Assembly (NCBI RefSeq): GCF_036237315.1
Contig: NZ_CP108356.1
Location: forward strand, 5,151,501 to 5,215,500
Reading direction: 5' to 3'
Source: Streptomyces sp. NBC_01351
GTDB taxonomy: Bacteria; Actinomycetota; Actinomycetes; Streptomycetales; Streptomycetaceae
DNA length: 64,000 nucleotides
In this document: positions 28,235 through 36,226 of the stretch, piece after piece
How positions within the stretch are numbered: position 1 is the stretch's first letter
How the letters are laid out: every line of letters begins with the position of its first letter
The notes under the pieces: generated by a model
The model's input: the letters and a program-made list of their open reading frames with translations, nothing else
What the model was told of the DNA's origin: nothing
The model's database searches: none
Position numbers and translations under genes: made by a program

Positions 28235-29407
28235 TTGGCGGGTTCTGCCGACTTCGACCTGTACCGCCCGGCCGAGGAGCACGACATGCTCCGCGAGTCC
28301 GTCCGCTCGCTCGCCGAGGCGAAGATCCTGCCGTTCGCGGCCGCGGTCGACGAGGAGTCCCGCTTCCCGCAGGAGGCCCTCGACGCGCTGGTCGCCAGCG
28401 ACCTGCACGCCGTCCACGTGCCCGAGACCTACGGCGGCGCCGGCGCCGACGCGCTCGCCACCGTGATCGTGATCGAGGAGGTGGCCCGCGTCTGCGCCTC
28501 CTCCTCCCTCATCCCGGCCGTCAACAAGCTCGGCTCGCTCCCGGTGATCCTCTCCGGCTCCGAGGAGCTCAAGGCCAAGTACCTCGGCCCGCTGGCCAAG
28601 GGCGACGCGATGTTCTCGTACGCGCTCTCCGAGCCGGACGCGGGCTCGGACGCCGCCGGCATGAAGACCCGCGCGGTCCGTGACGGGGACTTCTGGGTCC
28701 TCAACGGCGTCAAGCGCTGGATCACCAACGCGGGCGTCTCCGAGTACTACACGGTCATGGCCGTCACCGACCCTTCGATGCGCTCGAAGGGCATCAGCGC
28801 CTTCGTGGTCGAGAAGTCCGACGAGGGCGTCTCCTTCGGCGCCCCGGAGAAGAAGCTCGGCATCAAGGGCTCCCCGACGCGCGAGGTCTACCTCGACAAC
28901 GTCCGCATCCCCGCCGACCGCATGATCGGCGCCGAGGGCACCGGCTTCGCCACCGCGATGAAGACCCTCGACCACACCCGCATCACCATCGCCGCCCAGG
29001 CGCTGGGCATCGCCCAGGGCGCCCTGGACTACGCCAAGGGCTACGTCCAGGAGCGCAAGCAGTTCGGCAAGCCGATCGGCGACTTCCAGGGCGTGCAGTT
29101 CATGCTCGCGGACATGGCCATGAAGATCGAGGCCGCCCGCCAGCTGACCTACTCGGCGGCCGCGAAGTCCGAGCGCGTCTCCGCCGGCGGTGACAAGGAA
29201 GACCTCACCTTCTTCGGCGCCGCGGCCAAGTGCTTCGCCTCCGACGTGGCCATGGAGGTCACCACGGACGCCGTCCAGCTCCTCGGCGGCTACGGCTACA
29301 CCCGCGACTACCCGGTCGAGCGCATGATGCGCGATGCCAAGATCACCCAGATCTACGAAGGCACGAACCAGGTCCAGCGGATCGTCATGGCCCGCAACCT
29401 GCCGTAG
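28235..29407 (+). CDS. acyl-CoA dehydrogenase
   Basis: 390 residues, FAD-dependent alpha,beta-dehydrogenation of acyl-CoA thioesters (short/medium-chain type). Signatures include FSYALSEPDAGSDAAGMKTRA (FAD and acyl-CoA binding), ITNAGVSEYY, the GIKGSPTREVYLDNVRIP segment and the C-terminal catalytic Glu in KITQIYEGTNQVQRIVMAR. I accept TTG 235 of this stretch (28235), with GGGGAGTGAGAG upstream, because the family N-terminus (FDLYRPAEEHDMLRESVR) starts right after it. An operator-like inverted repeat lies at 28180-28196 and a 40-base palindromic terminator follows. Confidence 0.94.
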   Translation: MAGSADFDLYRPAEEHDMLRESVRSLAEAKILPFAAAVDEESRFPQEALDALVASDLHAVHVPETYGGAGADALATVIVIEEVARVCASSSLIPAVNKLGSLPVILSGSEELKAKYLGPLAKGDAMFSYALSEPDAGSDAAGMKTRAVRDGDFWVLNGVKRWITNAGVSEYYTVMAVTDPSMRSKGISAFVVEKSDEGVSFGAPEKKLGIKGSPTREVYLDNVRIPADRMIGAEGTGFATAMKTLDHTRITIAAQALGIAQGALDYAKGYVQERKQFGKPIGDFQGVQFMLADMAMKIEAARQLTYSAAAKSERVSAGGDKEDLTFFGAAAKCFASDVAMEVTTDAVQLLGGYGYTRDYPVERMMRDAKITQIYEGTNQVQRIVMARNLP

Positions 29408-29429
29408 CGGCCCGACCCCCGCCGGACGC

Positions 29430-29469
29430 GAGGTCTCCCGGTCCCCCGGCCGGGGGACCGGGAGACCTC
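29430..29469. terminator. perfect 40-base palindromic terminator
   Basis: GAGGTCTCCCGGTCCCCCGG is followed directly by its exact reverse complement, 23 bases after the acyl-CoA dehydrogenase stop. It forms a 20-base-pair hairpin (or cruciform), with no U-run. Confidence 0.85.
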
Positions 29470-29474
29470 GTGTT

Positions 29475-29510
29475 CCGATCGGCGCACCCCTTAGGCTGTG
29501 CGCCGATCGG
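29475..29510. promoter_or_regulatory. 13-bp inverted repeat around a possible -10
   Basis: CCGATCGGCGCAC (29475-29487) and its reverse complement GTGCGCCGATCGG (29498-29510) flank CCCTTAGGCT, which includes TTAGGCT, a possible -10 element. It lies 36 bases before the membrane protein start at 29546. It could be an operator or a second terminator hairpin. Confidence 0.5.
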
Positions 29511-29545
29511 CCCCGGGCGCGGGGTCTCAGGGGGCGGGGAACAGG

Positions 29546-30196
29546 ATGTCCGTAGAACGTCACATAGCGGGGATGCTCCAGCAGATCGCCCGTCAGCAGG
29601 ACGTCGTCGAGATCGCCCCCCAGGGCTCCGCGCGGAAGGCGGCCGCCCTGGCGCACGTGGCGGAGCAGTTCGGCTACACGTACGGCATGGCGTACCGGAC
29701 CGGGTTCAAGAACTCGCTCGTCCAGGTCCGGATGTACCGGGACCCGCGGCCCGAAGCGCGCGTCCGCGAGGCGGCCACCATCACCGCCCATCCGCGGGCG
29801 GGGAGCGGCGGGACGGTGCCCGGGCTGGTGCAGGGTTCGCTGAAGCCGCTCCCCGAGGCGGCCGGCAACGTGGCCGTGCTGAAGGACCTCATCACCTTCG
29901 ACGTCATGGCCATGTACGCCGCCGACCGGAGCCAGAAGGTGAAGAGCTACCTCGCCTGCGCGGCCCTGACCGGCCTCATGCTCATCGAGAGGTCGCCGGT
30001 CGAAGCGCTCGCCTCCGGCGGGGTGCTCGCGCTGCTCCTCACCGTGGCGTTCCAGGTGGGCGCGATCCGCCGCGGGAAGATCGCACGGCGGCTGACGGCC
30101 GCCGGGTACCACGCGGTGCGCGACGAACAGGGCGACCGGCGGTTCCTGAGCCCGGGGCAGCAGTTGCCCGGCCACGCCAACCCGTTCGCCCCTTGA
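29546..30196 (+). CDS. conserved-looking membrane protein, function unknown
   Basis: 216 residues. The N-terminal two-thirds (1-130) is soluble with no motif I recognise (MLQQIARQQDVVEIAP; FGYTYGMAYRTGFKNSLVQVRMY). Two hydrophobic segments follow (about 133-148 and 153-172), then a basic, possibly cytosolic tail (RRGKIARRLTAAGYHAVRDEQGD). The start is ATG 29546 with GGGGA about 5-8 bases upstream. It sits between the acyl-CoA dehydrogenase and a sugar-nucleotide transferase, downstream of a 13-bp inverted repeat. I cannot assign a function. Confidence 0.8.
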   Translation: MSVERHIAGMLQQIARQQDVVEIAPQGSARKAAALAHVAEQFGYTYGMAYRTGFKNSLVQVRMYRDPRPEARVREAATITAHPRAGSGGTVPGLVQGSLKPLPEAAGNVAVLKDLITFDVMAMYAADRSQKVKSYLACAALTGLMLIERSPVEALASGGVLALLLTVAFQVGAIRRGKIARRLTAAGYHAVRDEQGDRRFLSPGQQLPGHANPFAP

Positions 30197-30309
30197 GGCC
30201 CTGGCCTGCGGCGCAGGCGGACGTACACATCAGGCCGGGCGCCCCTGGGGGGCACTCGGATGGGCTAAATTTGGACCTTCGTACGCCGGAATCGGTTGGG
30301 GAGAACGCA

Positions 30310-31392
30310 ATGACGGAAGCGATCCTGCTGGTCGGCGGACAGGGGACGCGGCTGCGACCCGTGACGGTGAACACGCCGAAGCCGATGGTTCCCACGGCAG
30401 GCGTCCCCTTCCTCGCCCACCAGATAGCCAGGGCCGCCGCCGCCGGTGTCACGCACATCGTGATGGCCACCTGCTACCTCGCCGAGGTCTTCGAGCCCTA
30501 CTTCGGCGACGGATCCGACTTCGGCGTCCACCTGGAGTACGTGGTCGAGGACGAGCCCCTCGGTACAGGCGGCGCCATCCGCAACGCGGCGCAGCTGCTC
30601 ACCGGCGGCCCGGACTCCTCCGTCCTCGTCTTCAACGGGGACATCCTCACCGGCCTGGACATCGCCGGACTCGTCGGATCGCACGAGGCGGCCGACGCCG
30701 ACGTCTCCCTGCACCTGGTGCGCGTGGAGGACCCCCGTGCCTTCGGTCTGGTCCCCACCGACCCCGACGGGCGAGTGCTGGCCTTCACCGAGAAGCCGCA
30801 GACCCCCGAAGAGATCATCACCGACCAGATCAATGCGGGCTGCTACGTCTTCCGCCGCAGCGTGATCGACTCCATCCCGGCCGGCCGCCCGGTCTCCGTC
30901 GAGCGCGAGACCTTCCCCGGCCTGCTCGCCGCCGGCGGCAGGCTGCACGGGGTCACCGAGAACACGTACTGGATGGACCTCGGCAAGCCCGAGGCGATCA
31001 TCCAGGCCTCCGCGGACCTGGTCCGCGGCGTCGTCTCCTCCCCGGCCGTCCCCGGACGCCGCGGCGAGTCCCTCGTACTGCCCGGAGCCCAGGTGGCGGC
31101 CGGGGCCAAGCTGTCCGGCGGCACCGTCGTCGGCGCCGGCGCCCGGATCGAGGCGGGAGCGGTCGTCGACGGCTCCATCGTGCTCGACGGCGCCGTCATC
31201 GAGGCGGACGCCCAGGTCGGCGCCAGCCTGGTCGGCGCCGGGGCGAGCGTGGGCGCGCGGACCGTGCTGGACGCCGCCGTCATCGGCGACGGCGCCGTCG
31301 TGGGCGCGGACAACGAGCTGCGCGCCGGCGCCCGGGTGTGGTGCGGGGCGCGGCTGCCGGCAGCCGCGATCCGCTTCTCCCCGGACGCCTGA
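30310..31392 (+). CDS. mannose-1-phosphate guanylyltransferase-like nucleotidyltransferase
   Basis: 360 residues. The N-terminal NTP-transferase domain (about 1-235) has the signature AILLVGGQGTRLRPVTVNTPKPMVP, LGTGGAIRNAA and the metal-binding FNGDIL. The C-terminal part (about 260-355) is a left-handed beta-helix built of hexapeptide-like repeats (GAQVAAGAKLSGGTVVGAGA..). This architecture matches eukaryote-like GDP-mannose pyrophosphorylase and related NDP-sugar enzymes. The nucleotide is inferred, and glucose-1-phosphate specificity is possible. With manB and manA in the same window it would complete mannose activation. The start is ATG 30310. Confidence 0.88.
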   Translation: MTEAILLVGGQGTRLRPVTVNTPKPMVPTAGVPFLAHQIARAAAAGVTHIVMATCYLAEVFEPYFGDGSDFGVHLEYVVEDEPLGTGGAIRNAAQLLTGGPDSSVLVFNGDILTGLDIAGLVGSHEAADADVSLHLVRVEDPRAFGLVPTDPDGRVLAFTEKPQTPEEIITDQINAGCYVFRRSVIDSIPAGRPVSVERETFPGLLAAGGRLHGVTENTYWMDLGKPEAIIQASADLVRGVVSSPAVPGRRGESLVLPGAQVAAGAKLSGGTVVGAGARIEAGAVVDGSIVLDGAVIEADAQVGASLVGAGASVGARTVLDAAVIGDGAVVGADNELRAGARVWCGARLPAAAIRFSPDA

Positions 31393-31397
31393 GGCCG

Positions 31398-31420
31398 GGG
31401 CGCCCGATCCCCGGGCGCCC
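31398..31420. terminator. short GC stem-loop after the nucleotidyltransferase gene
   Basis: GGGCGCCCG / CGGGCGCCC with a 5-base loop lies just past the stop at 31392, between convergent genes. It is short, so less certain than the others. Confidence 0.5.
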
Positions 31421-31468
31421 GATCCCGTACGGCAGTCCCGTACGTCCGTACGTCCGTCCCGTCCGCGG

Positions 31469-32827
31469 TCAGTTTCCGCGGACGGTGACCTTCTCGTCGT
31501 TCTGGATCTGCTTGACCAGCTGCTGCACCTTCGCCTTGTCCCAGACGAGGTTGCCGCCGCGCTGGCCGGAGATCGGCATGTTCATCGAGACGCCGTCACC
31601 GCCGTTGACGCCCTTCATCGCGAAGAACATCTGGCCCATGTCGTACAGGCCCATGTCCTTGTCCACGATCAGGGTGTCCAGGCCCGCGCCCAGCACCGGG
31701 TAGAGCTGGAACGGATTGAGGACCGTGGACGGGGTCGCCGCCTGACTGGCGAGCGCCGCCAGGAACTTCTGCTGGTTCTTCGTCCGCTGCAGATCCGACT
31801 CCGCGAAGGCGTACCGGGTCCGTACGAAGGCCAGGGACTGCTCGCCGTTCAGCGTCTGCTTGCCGGCCTTGAAGTCGGCGCCCGACTTCTCGTCCTTGAA
31901 GCCCTCCTCGATGTCCAGCTCCACCCCGCCCAGCGCGTCCACGATGTTCGCGAAGCCGGCGAAGCCGATCTCCGCGTAGTGGTCGATGCGCAGGCCGGTG
32001 TTGTGCTCCACCGTCCGCACCAGCAGCTCGGGGCCGTCCTCCGCGTACGCCGCGTTGAGCTTGACCCGGCGGCCCTGGGCGGGGAACTTCTTGCCGGACT
32101 GCGAGCCGACGAAGGACGGGATCTCCACGTCCGAGTCGCGCGGCAGCGAGATCATCGTGTTCCCGCTGGAGCACTTCGCCAGGATCATCATCGAGTCGGT
32201 GCGCTTGCCCTCGGCCGAGCCCGTGTGGAGCTTCTTCTTCTCCTCCGCGGACATGCCCTCGCGGCTGTCGGAGCCGACGATCAGGTAGGTCGTGCAGTCG
32301 CCCTCCTTCGGGCGCTCGATGACCTTGGACAGGTCCACCTCGCGGCGCACCTTGGAGTCGGCCCAGAAGTAGGTGGAGACCGTGGTCACCAGCAGCGCGG
32401 AGACCAGCACGATCGAGCCGACCTTGATCCGCTTGCGCCAGTCCGGCGCGGGACCGGCCGGCCGCGTCCCGGATCCGCCAGGCCCGCCAGGCCCGCCAGG
32501 CCCGCCGGGGCCGCCCGGGCCACCGGTGCCGCCGGGTCCGCTCGGGCCGCTGCCCGAGGCGGTGCCGTAGACCTGGCCGGTGTTGTAGCCGCTGTCGTAC
32601 CCGCCGTAGGTGTCGTGGCTCTGACCCTGCTGCGGGGGCACGGACGGGCGCGTGGGCTGCCCGGGGCCCCGGGGCGCCGGGGGGCCCTGCGGGGGCCGCT
32701 GGGGCTGGGGCGGCTGCTGGGGCTGCTGCTGCCGCTGGATGTGCCGCATCCGCTGGGCACCCTCGGGCTGGGGCTGCGCGCTGCCGCGTCCGTACCCGCC
32801 GTCGCGACCTTCTGGCCAGTCATTCAT
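31469..32827 (-). CDS. LytR-CpsA-Psr (LCP) family protein with collagen-like N-terminus
   Basis: 452 residues. A long cytoplasmic N-terminal part (1-130) is Gln/Pro-rich and then has Gly-Pro-Gly-Gly repeats (about 97-119). One TM helix lies at about 136-155, and the extracytoplasmic LCP domain begins at about 178. LCP hallmarks include YLIVGSDSREGM, RTDSMMILAKCSSGNTMISLPRDSDVEIP (catalytic Arg-Asp), KLNAAYAEDGPELLVRTVE, LRIDHYAEIGFAGF and LAFVRTRYAFAESDLQRTKNQQKFL. LCPs transfer glycopolymers from undecaprenyl-diphosphate carriers to peptidoglycan. It has no LytR_C domain and is the first of five LCP genes within 10 kb. The start is ATG 32827. Confidence 0.92.
   Translation of the reverse strand: MNDWPEGRDGGYGRGSAQPQPEGAQRMRHIQRQQQPQQPPQPQRPPQGPPAPRGPGQPTRPSVPPQQGQSHDTYGGYDSGYNTGQVYGTASGSGPSGPGGTGGPGGPGGPGGPGGPGGSGTRPAGPAPDWRKRIKVGSIVLVSALLVTTVSTYFWADSKVRREVDLSKVIERPKEGDCTTYLIVGSDSREGMSAEEKKKLHTGSAEGKRTDSMMILAKCSSGNTMISLPRDSDVEIPSFVGSQSGKKFPAQGRRVKLNAAYAEDGPELLVRTVEHNTGLRIDHYAEIGFAGFANIVDALGGVELDIEEGFKDEKSGADFKAGKQTLNGEQSLAFVRTRYAFAESDLQRTKNQQKFLAALASQAATPSTVLNPFQLYPVLGAGLDTLIVDKDMGLYDMGQMFFAMKGVNGGDGVSMNMPISGQRGGNLVWDKAKVQQLVKQIQNDEKVTVRGN
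32475..32540. repeat. 9-base tandem repeat encoding GPG-type collagen-like stretch
   Basis: CCAGGCCCG-like units repeat several times and then diverge. They encode Gly-Pro-Gly-Gly repeats in the cytoplasmic N-terminus of the LCP protein. A slippage-prone tract. Confidence 0.7.
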
Positions 32828-32932
32828 GTGCCAAGGATGCCTGCCCCGGCGTGTCGTCCGACAGCCCGGGTGAGGTTCCGTACCGGTGCTGTTGCAGAGC
32901 TGATGCCTCCCGTACGGATCTAAGGTGTCCGT

Positions 32933-33469
32933 ATGACTCACATACCGGGCGAGCTGCCCGGGAAGCCGACGGCGGCCTCCCGTACGACCCTCAGCCACAT
33001 CATGACCGCGAACGACACCAACCTCCTCGGGACGGTGCACGGCGGAGTGATCATGAAGCTGGTGGACGACGCGGCGGGTGCCGTGGCCGGCCGCCACTCC
33101 GGGGGTCCGGCGGTCACCGCCTCCATGGACGAGATGGTCTTCCTCGCGCCGGTGCGCGTCGGTGACCTCGTCCACGTGAAGGCCCAGTGCAACTGGACGG
33201 GCCGCTCCTCCATGGAGATCGGCGTACGGGTCCTCGCGGAGCGGTGGAACGAGTCCACCCCCGCCACCCAGGTCGGCACCGCCTACCTCGTCTTCGCGGC
33301 CGTGGACGCCGAGGGCAAGCCCCGGCCGGTCGCGCCCGTCCTCCCGGAGACGGAGCAGGACGAGCGGCGCTACCAGGAGGCCCAGATCCGCCGCACGCAC
33401 CGGCTCGCCCGCCGCCAGGCGATCAAGGCGCTGCGCGAGGAACGGGCCGCCCAGGGCTTCGACGACTGA
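32933..33469 (+). CDS. acyl-CoA thioesterase (hot-dog fold, BACH-like)
   Basis: 178 residues. Hot-dog fold thioesterase hydrolysing acyl-CoA esters. The conserved HIMTANDTNLLGTVHGGVIMKLVDDAAGAVA segment carries the catalytic N/D and GxxHGG elements; TASMDEMVFLAPVRVGDLVHVKAQ and GTAYLVFAAVD follow. The C-terminal tail (RRYQEAQIRRTHRLARRQAIKAL) is strongly basic and helical. The start is ATG 32933. It sits alone on the plus strand between two LCP genes on the minus strand, with the following LCP stop only 6 bases away. Confidence 0.92.
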   Translation: MTHIPGELPGKPTAASRTTLSHIMTANDTNLLGTVHGGVIMKLVDDAAGAVAGRHSGGPAVTASMDEMVFLAPVRVGDLVHVKAQCNWTGRSSMEIGVRVLAERWNESTPATQVGTAYLVFAAVDAEGKPRPVAPVLPETEQDERRYQEAQIRRTHRLARRQAIKALREERAAQGFDD

Positions 33470-33475
33470 GCAGCC

Positions 33476-34954
33476 CTACCGCCCGCAGACCACCTGGTCC
33501 CCGGTGACCACCCCGACGGCGCCGCCCTGGTAGGGGTCCTCCGCCCGCACCGGCACCACCTTGCGGTAGTCCGAGCCCGCGATCACCAGCACCGTGCGCC
33601 CCTGCCCCCGCACCGCCCGCAGTTCGCTGCCGGGCAGCGCCGTCGACACCGACCGGGCGGAGCGGTCCCAGCGCGGGTCGTACGTGACCACCGTGCGCCG
33701 GACCTCGCGGCTGGCGCCGTTGCCCGGGGCCCGGGTGGTGTCGAAGCCGGTGGCGCGCAGTGCGGCGTCGACCCGTCCGCCCAGCCCGTCGATGCGGGTC
33801 CCGTTCTCCACCTGGACCCGGATCTGCTGCGGCGGCACGTCCACCGGAACGGCCGCCGGCCTCGCGGCGGCCTTCCCTGGCCGGACGGGGGCGAGCGGCC
33901 GGTCATGGCGCAGGGCCTCGAAGAGCTTGGCGGCCTTCGGCTCGTCCCACTTCACGGTGGAGCCGATGCCCTTGACCGGGAACGAGGGGCTGCCGATGGG
34001 CACCGAGGCGAACTCGGAGGAGGACGGGGTGAAGTCCCGCATGGCCTGCCCGAGCGCGAGCATCTGCTCCGAGCCGAAGCCCTTGTCGGCGCGGACCGAG
34101 CCGAGCAGGGTGGAGCTGAGCTCCTTGAACTTCACCGGGTTGAGCAGCACCCCGCCGCCGGTCGCCTGCTTGATCAGGGCGGCGATGAACCGCTGCTGGC
34201 GCTGCATCCGGCCGAGGTCGGAGGCCCCGTCCACATGGCGCGAGCGCACGTACTGCAGGGCCTGTCCGCCGGTGAGCCGGTGGGTGCCGGGGAGCAGGTC
34301 CAGGCCGGTGTTCGGGTCGCGCATGGTCTTGGCGGTGCAGATCTCGACCCCGCCCATCGCGTCGACCGTCTTCATGAAGCTGGTGAAGTCGACCTCCAGG
34401 TAGTGGTCGATCTTGACCCGGGTCATGTTCTCGACGGTCCGCACGGTCAGCTGGGGCCCGCCCTCCGCGTAGGCGGCGTTCAGCTTCACGGGGTGGGCCT
34501 TGTGGTTCTTGCCGCTGATCAGGTCGCGGTGCGCGGGCACCTCCGCGTAGCTGTCGCGGGGCAGGCTGATCACGCTCGCCCGTTCCCGGTCCGCGGAGAG
34601 GTGCACGAGCATGATCGTGTCCGTGCAGTGGCAGGGGGCCCCGCCGAGGCGGTACTCGCGCTTCTCCTCCGGGCTGATCTTCTCGCGGCCGTCGGTGCCG
34701 ACCAGCAGGAAGTTCAGGCCGTGCCCGGCCTGCGGGCGGTTCTTCATGTCCTTGAACGGGTCCACGCGCTCGATCCCGGTGTCCAGGCCGGTCATCACGG
34801 CGTGCCCGATGGCTCCGGAGCCCAGCACCACCACGGCCAGCCCGGCCGAGATGCGCACCCCCCACCGGGGCCGGTCGCCCCGGCGCCGTGCGCGCTGCGC
34901 GGGGCGCGGCCCGGCGGGACGGGGGGAACGGTGCGGCTGGGGCACTGGGGACAC
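33476..34954 (-). CDS. LCP family protein with LytR C-terminal domain
   Basis: 492 residues. A basic N-terminus precedes a TM helix at about 33-52. The LCP domain (about 80-245) has FLLVGTDGREKIS, CTDTIMLVHLSADRERASVISLPRDSY, KLNAAYAEGGPQLTVRTVEN, VKIDHYLEVDFTSFMKTVD and LQYVRSRHVDGASDLGRMQRQQRFI. The C-terminal LytR_C domain (about 385-485) has IRVQVENGTRIDGLGGRVDAALRATGF. GTG 34954 abuts GGAGG; GTG 34945, 8 bases after it, may be the real start. It is divergent from the family 2 glycosyltransferase. Confidence 0.93.
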   Translation of the reverse strand: MSPVPQPHRSPRPAGPRPAQRARRRGDRPRWGVRISAGLAVVVLGSGAIGHAVMTGLDTGIERVDPFKDMKNRPQAGHGLNFLLVGTDGREKISPEEKREYRLGGAPCHCTDTIMLVHLSADRERASVISLPRDSYAEVPAHRDLISGKNHKAHPVKLNAAYAEGGPQLTVRTVENMTRVKIDHYLEVDFTSFMKTVDAMGGVEICTAKTMRDPNTGLDLLPGTHRLTGGQALQYVRSRHVDGASDLGRMQRQQRFIAALIKQATGGGVLLNPVKFKELSSTLLGSVRADKGFGSEQMLALGQAMRDFTPSSSEFASVPIGSPSFPVKGIGSTVKWDEPKAAKLFEALRHDRPLAPVRPGKAAARPAAVPVDVPPQQIRVQVENGTRIDGLGGRVDAALRATGFDTTRAPGNGASREVRRTVVTYDPRWDRSARSVSTALPGSELRAVRGQGRTVLVIAGSDYRKVVPVRAEDPYQGGAVGVVTGDQVVCGR

Positions 34955-35104
34955 CTCCGCGAGGCAGCAGGGGAACGGTCGGTGGCTGATTCGTCAGAAC
35001 AGTAGGCCCATACGATCAGCGTCTGTCCGTACTGCTCGCTCGGCGCGCACCCGGTTCCCCCGTACGCGGTAACGTGACACAGATACCCGACCTTGAAGGA
35101 CCAC

Positions 35105-36130
35105 ATGCCCGCCCAGCAGCCCGCAGTCTCGGTGATCATGCCGGTGCTCGATGAGGAGCACTACCTCCGCGATTCCGTCCGCCACATCCTGGAACAGGAG
35201 TACGCGGGCGAGATGGAGGTGGTGATCGCACTCGGGCCGTCCACGGACCGCACCGACGAGATCGCCGCCGAACTGGTCGCCGAGGACCCCCGAGTCCACA
35301 CCGTCCCGAACCCCACCGGCCGGACCCCGGCGGCGCTCAACGCCGCCATCAAGGCCTCGCGTCACCCGATCGTGGTACGCGTCGACGGCCACGGCATGCT
35401 CTCGCCGAACTACATCGCCACCGCGGTCCGCCTCCTGGAGGAGACCGGCGCGCAGAACGTCGGCGGCATCATGCACGCCGAGGGCCAGAACGCCTGGGAA
35501 GACGCCGTCGCCGCCGCGATGACCTCGAAGATCGGCGTCGGCAACGCGCCGTTCCACACGGGCGGCCAGGCGGGCCCCGCCGAGACCGTCTACCTGGGCG
35601 TCTTCCGCCGCGAGGCGCTGGAGCAGCAGGGCGGGTACAACGAGGAGTTCATCCGCGCCCAGGACTGGGAGCTGAACTTCCGCATCCGCGAGGCCGGCGG
35701 CCTGATCTGGTTCTCGCCGGAGCTGAAGGTCCAGTACCGCCCGCGGCGCTCCGTCAAGGCACTGGCCAAGCAGTACAAGGACTACGGGCGCTGGCGCCAC
35801 GTGGTGGCCCGGTACCACTCCGGCTCCATCAACCCGCGCTACCTGGCCCCGCCGACCCTCGTCTGCGCGATGGCCGCGGGCGTGGTCGTGGGCGTGGCCG
35901 TCACCCCGCTGGGCTTCGTCGTTCCGGCCGGCTACTTCGCGGCGATCGTCGCGGGCTCCGTCCCGGCCGGCAAGGGCCTCTCGCTGAAGGCCCGGGCACA
36001 GATCCCCGTCGCCCTGGCGACGATGCACCTGTGCTGGGGCTTCGGCTTCCTGACGAGTCCGCGCGCGCTGGCGAACAAGGTCATCGCGAGCCGCCGCCCG
36101 GCGGTCAAGCGGGACTCCTCGCAGGTCTGA
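35105..36130 (+). CDS. family 2 glycosyltransferase
   Basis: 341 residues. GT-A fold domain (about 5-235) with SVIMPVLDEEHYLRDSVR, a DGHG variant of the DxD metal motif (VRVDGHGMLSPNY), an EGQNAWEDA segment and the ED/QxxRW-like RAQDWELNFRIREAGG and YGRWRHVVA. C-terminal hydrophobic segments (about 257-305) suggest membrane attachment. It is similar in layout to ExoA/succinoglycan-type transferases. The start is ATG 35105 with GAAGGA at 35095-35100. It is flanked by LCP genes and probably builds the polymer they attach (inference). Confidence 0.92.
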   Translation: MPAQQPAVSVIMPVLDEEHYLRDSVRHILEQEYAGEMEVVIALGPSTDRTDEIAAELVAEDPRVHTVPNPTGRTPAALNAAIKASRHPIVVRVDGHGMLSPNYIATAVRLLEETGAQNVGGIMHAEGQNAWEDAVAAAMTSKIGVGNAPFHTGGQAGPAETVYLGVFRREALEQQGGYNEEFIRAQDWELNFRIREAGGLIWFSPELKVQYRPRRSVKALAKQYKDYGRWRHVVARYHSGSINPRYLAPPTLVCAMAAGVVVGVAVTPLGFVVPAGYFAAIVAGSVPAGKGLSLKARAQIPVALATMHLCWGFGFLTSPRALANKVIASRRPAVKRDSSQV

Positions 36131-36175
36131 GCCGCGGCAGGACGCACGGCGGACGCGCGGTCGCACGCGCATACG

Positions 36176-36208
36176 AAGGGGCCCGGTGCTGCAAGCACCG
36201 GGCCCCTT
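36176..36208. terminator. 15-bp stem-loop terminator
   Basis: AAGGGGCCCGGTGCT and its reverse complement flank a GCA loop, between the convergent glycosyltransferase and third LCP gene. Confidence 0.85.
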
Positions 36209-36226
36209 CGCGCGTACGCCGTGCTC

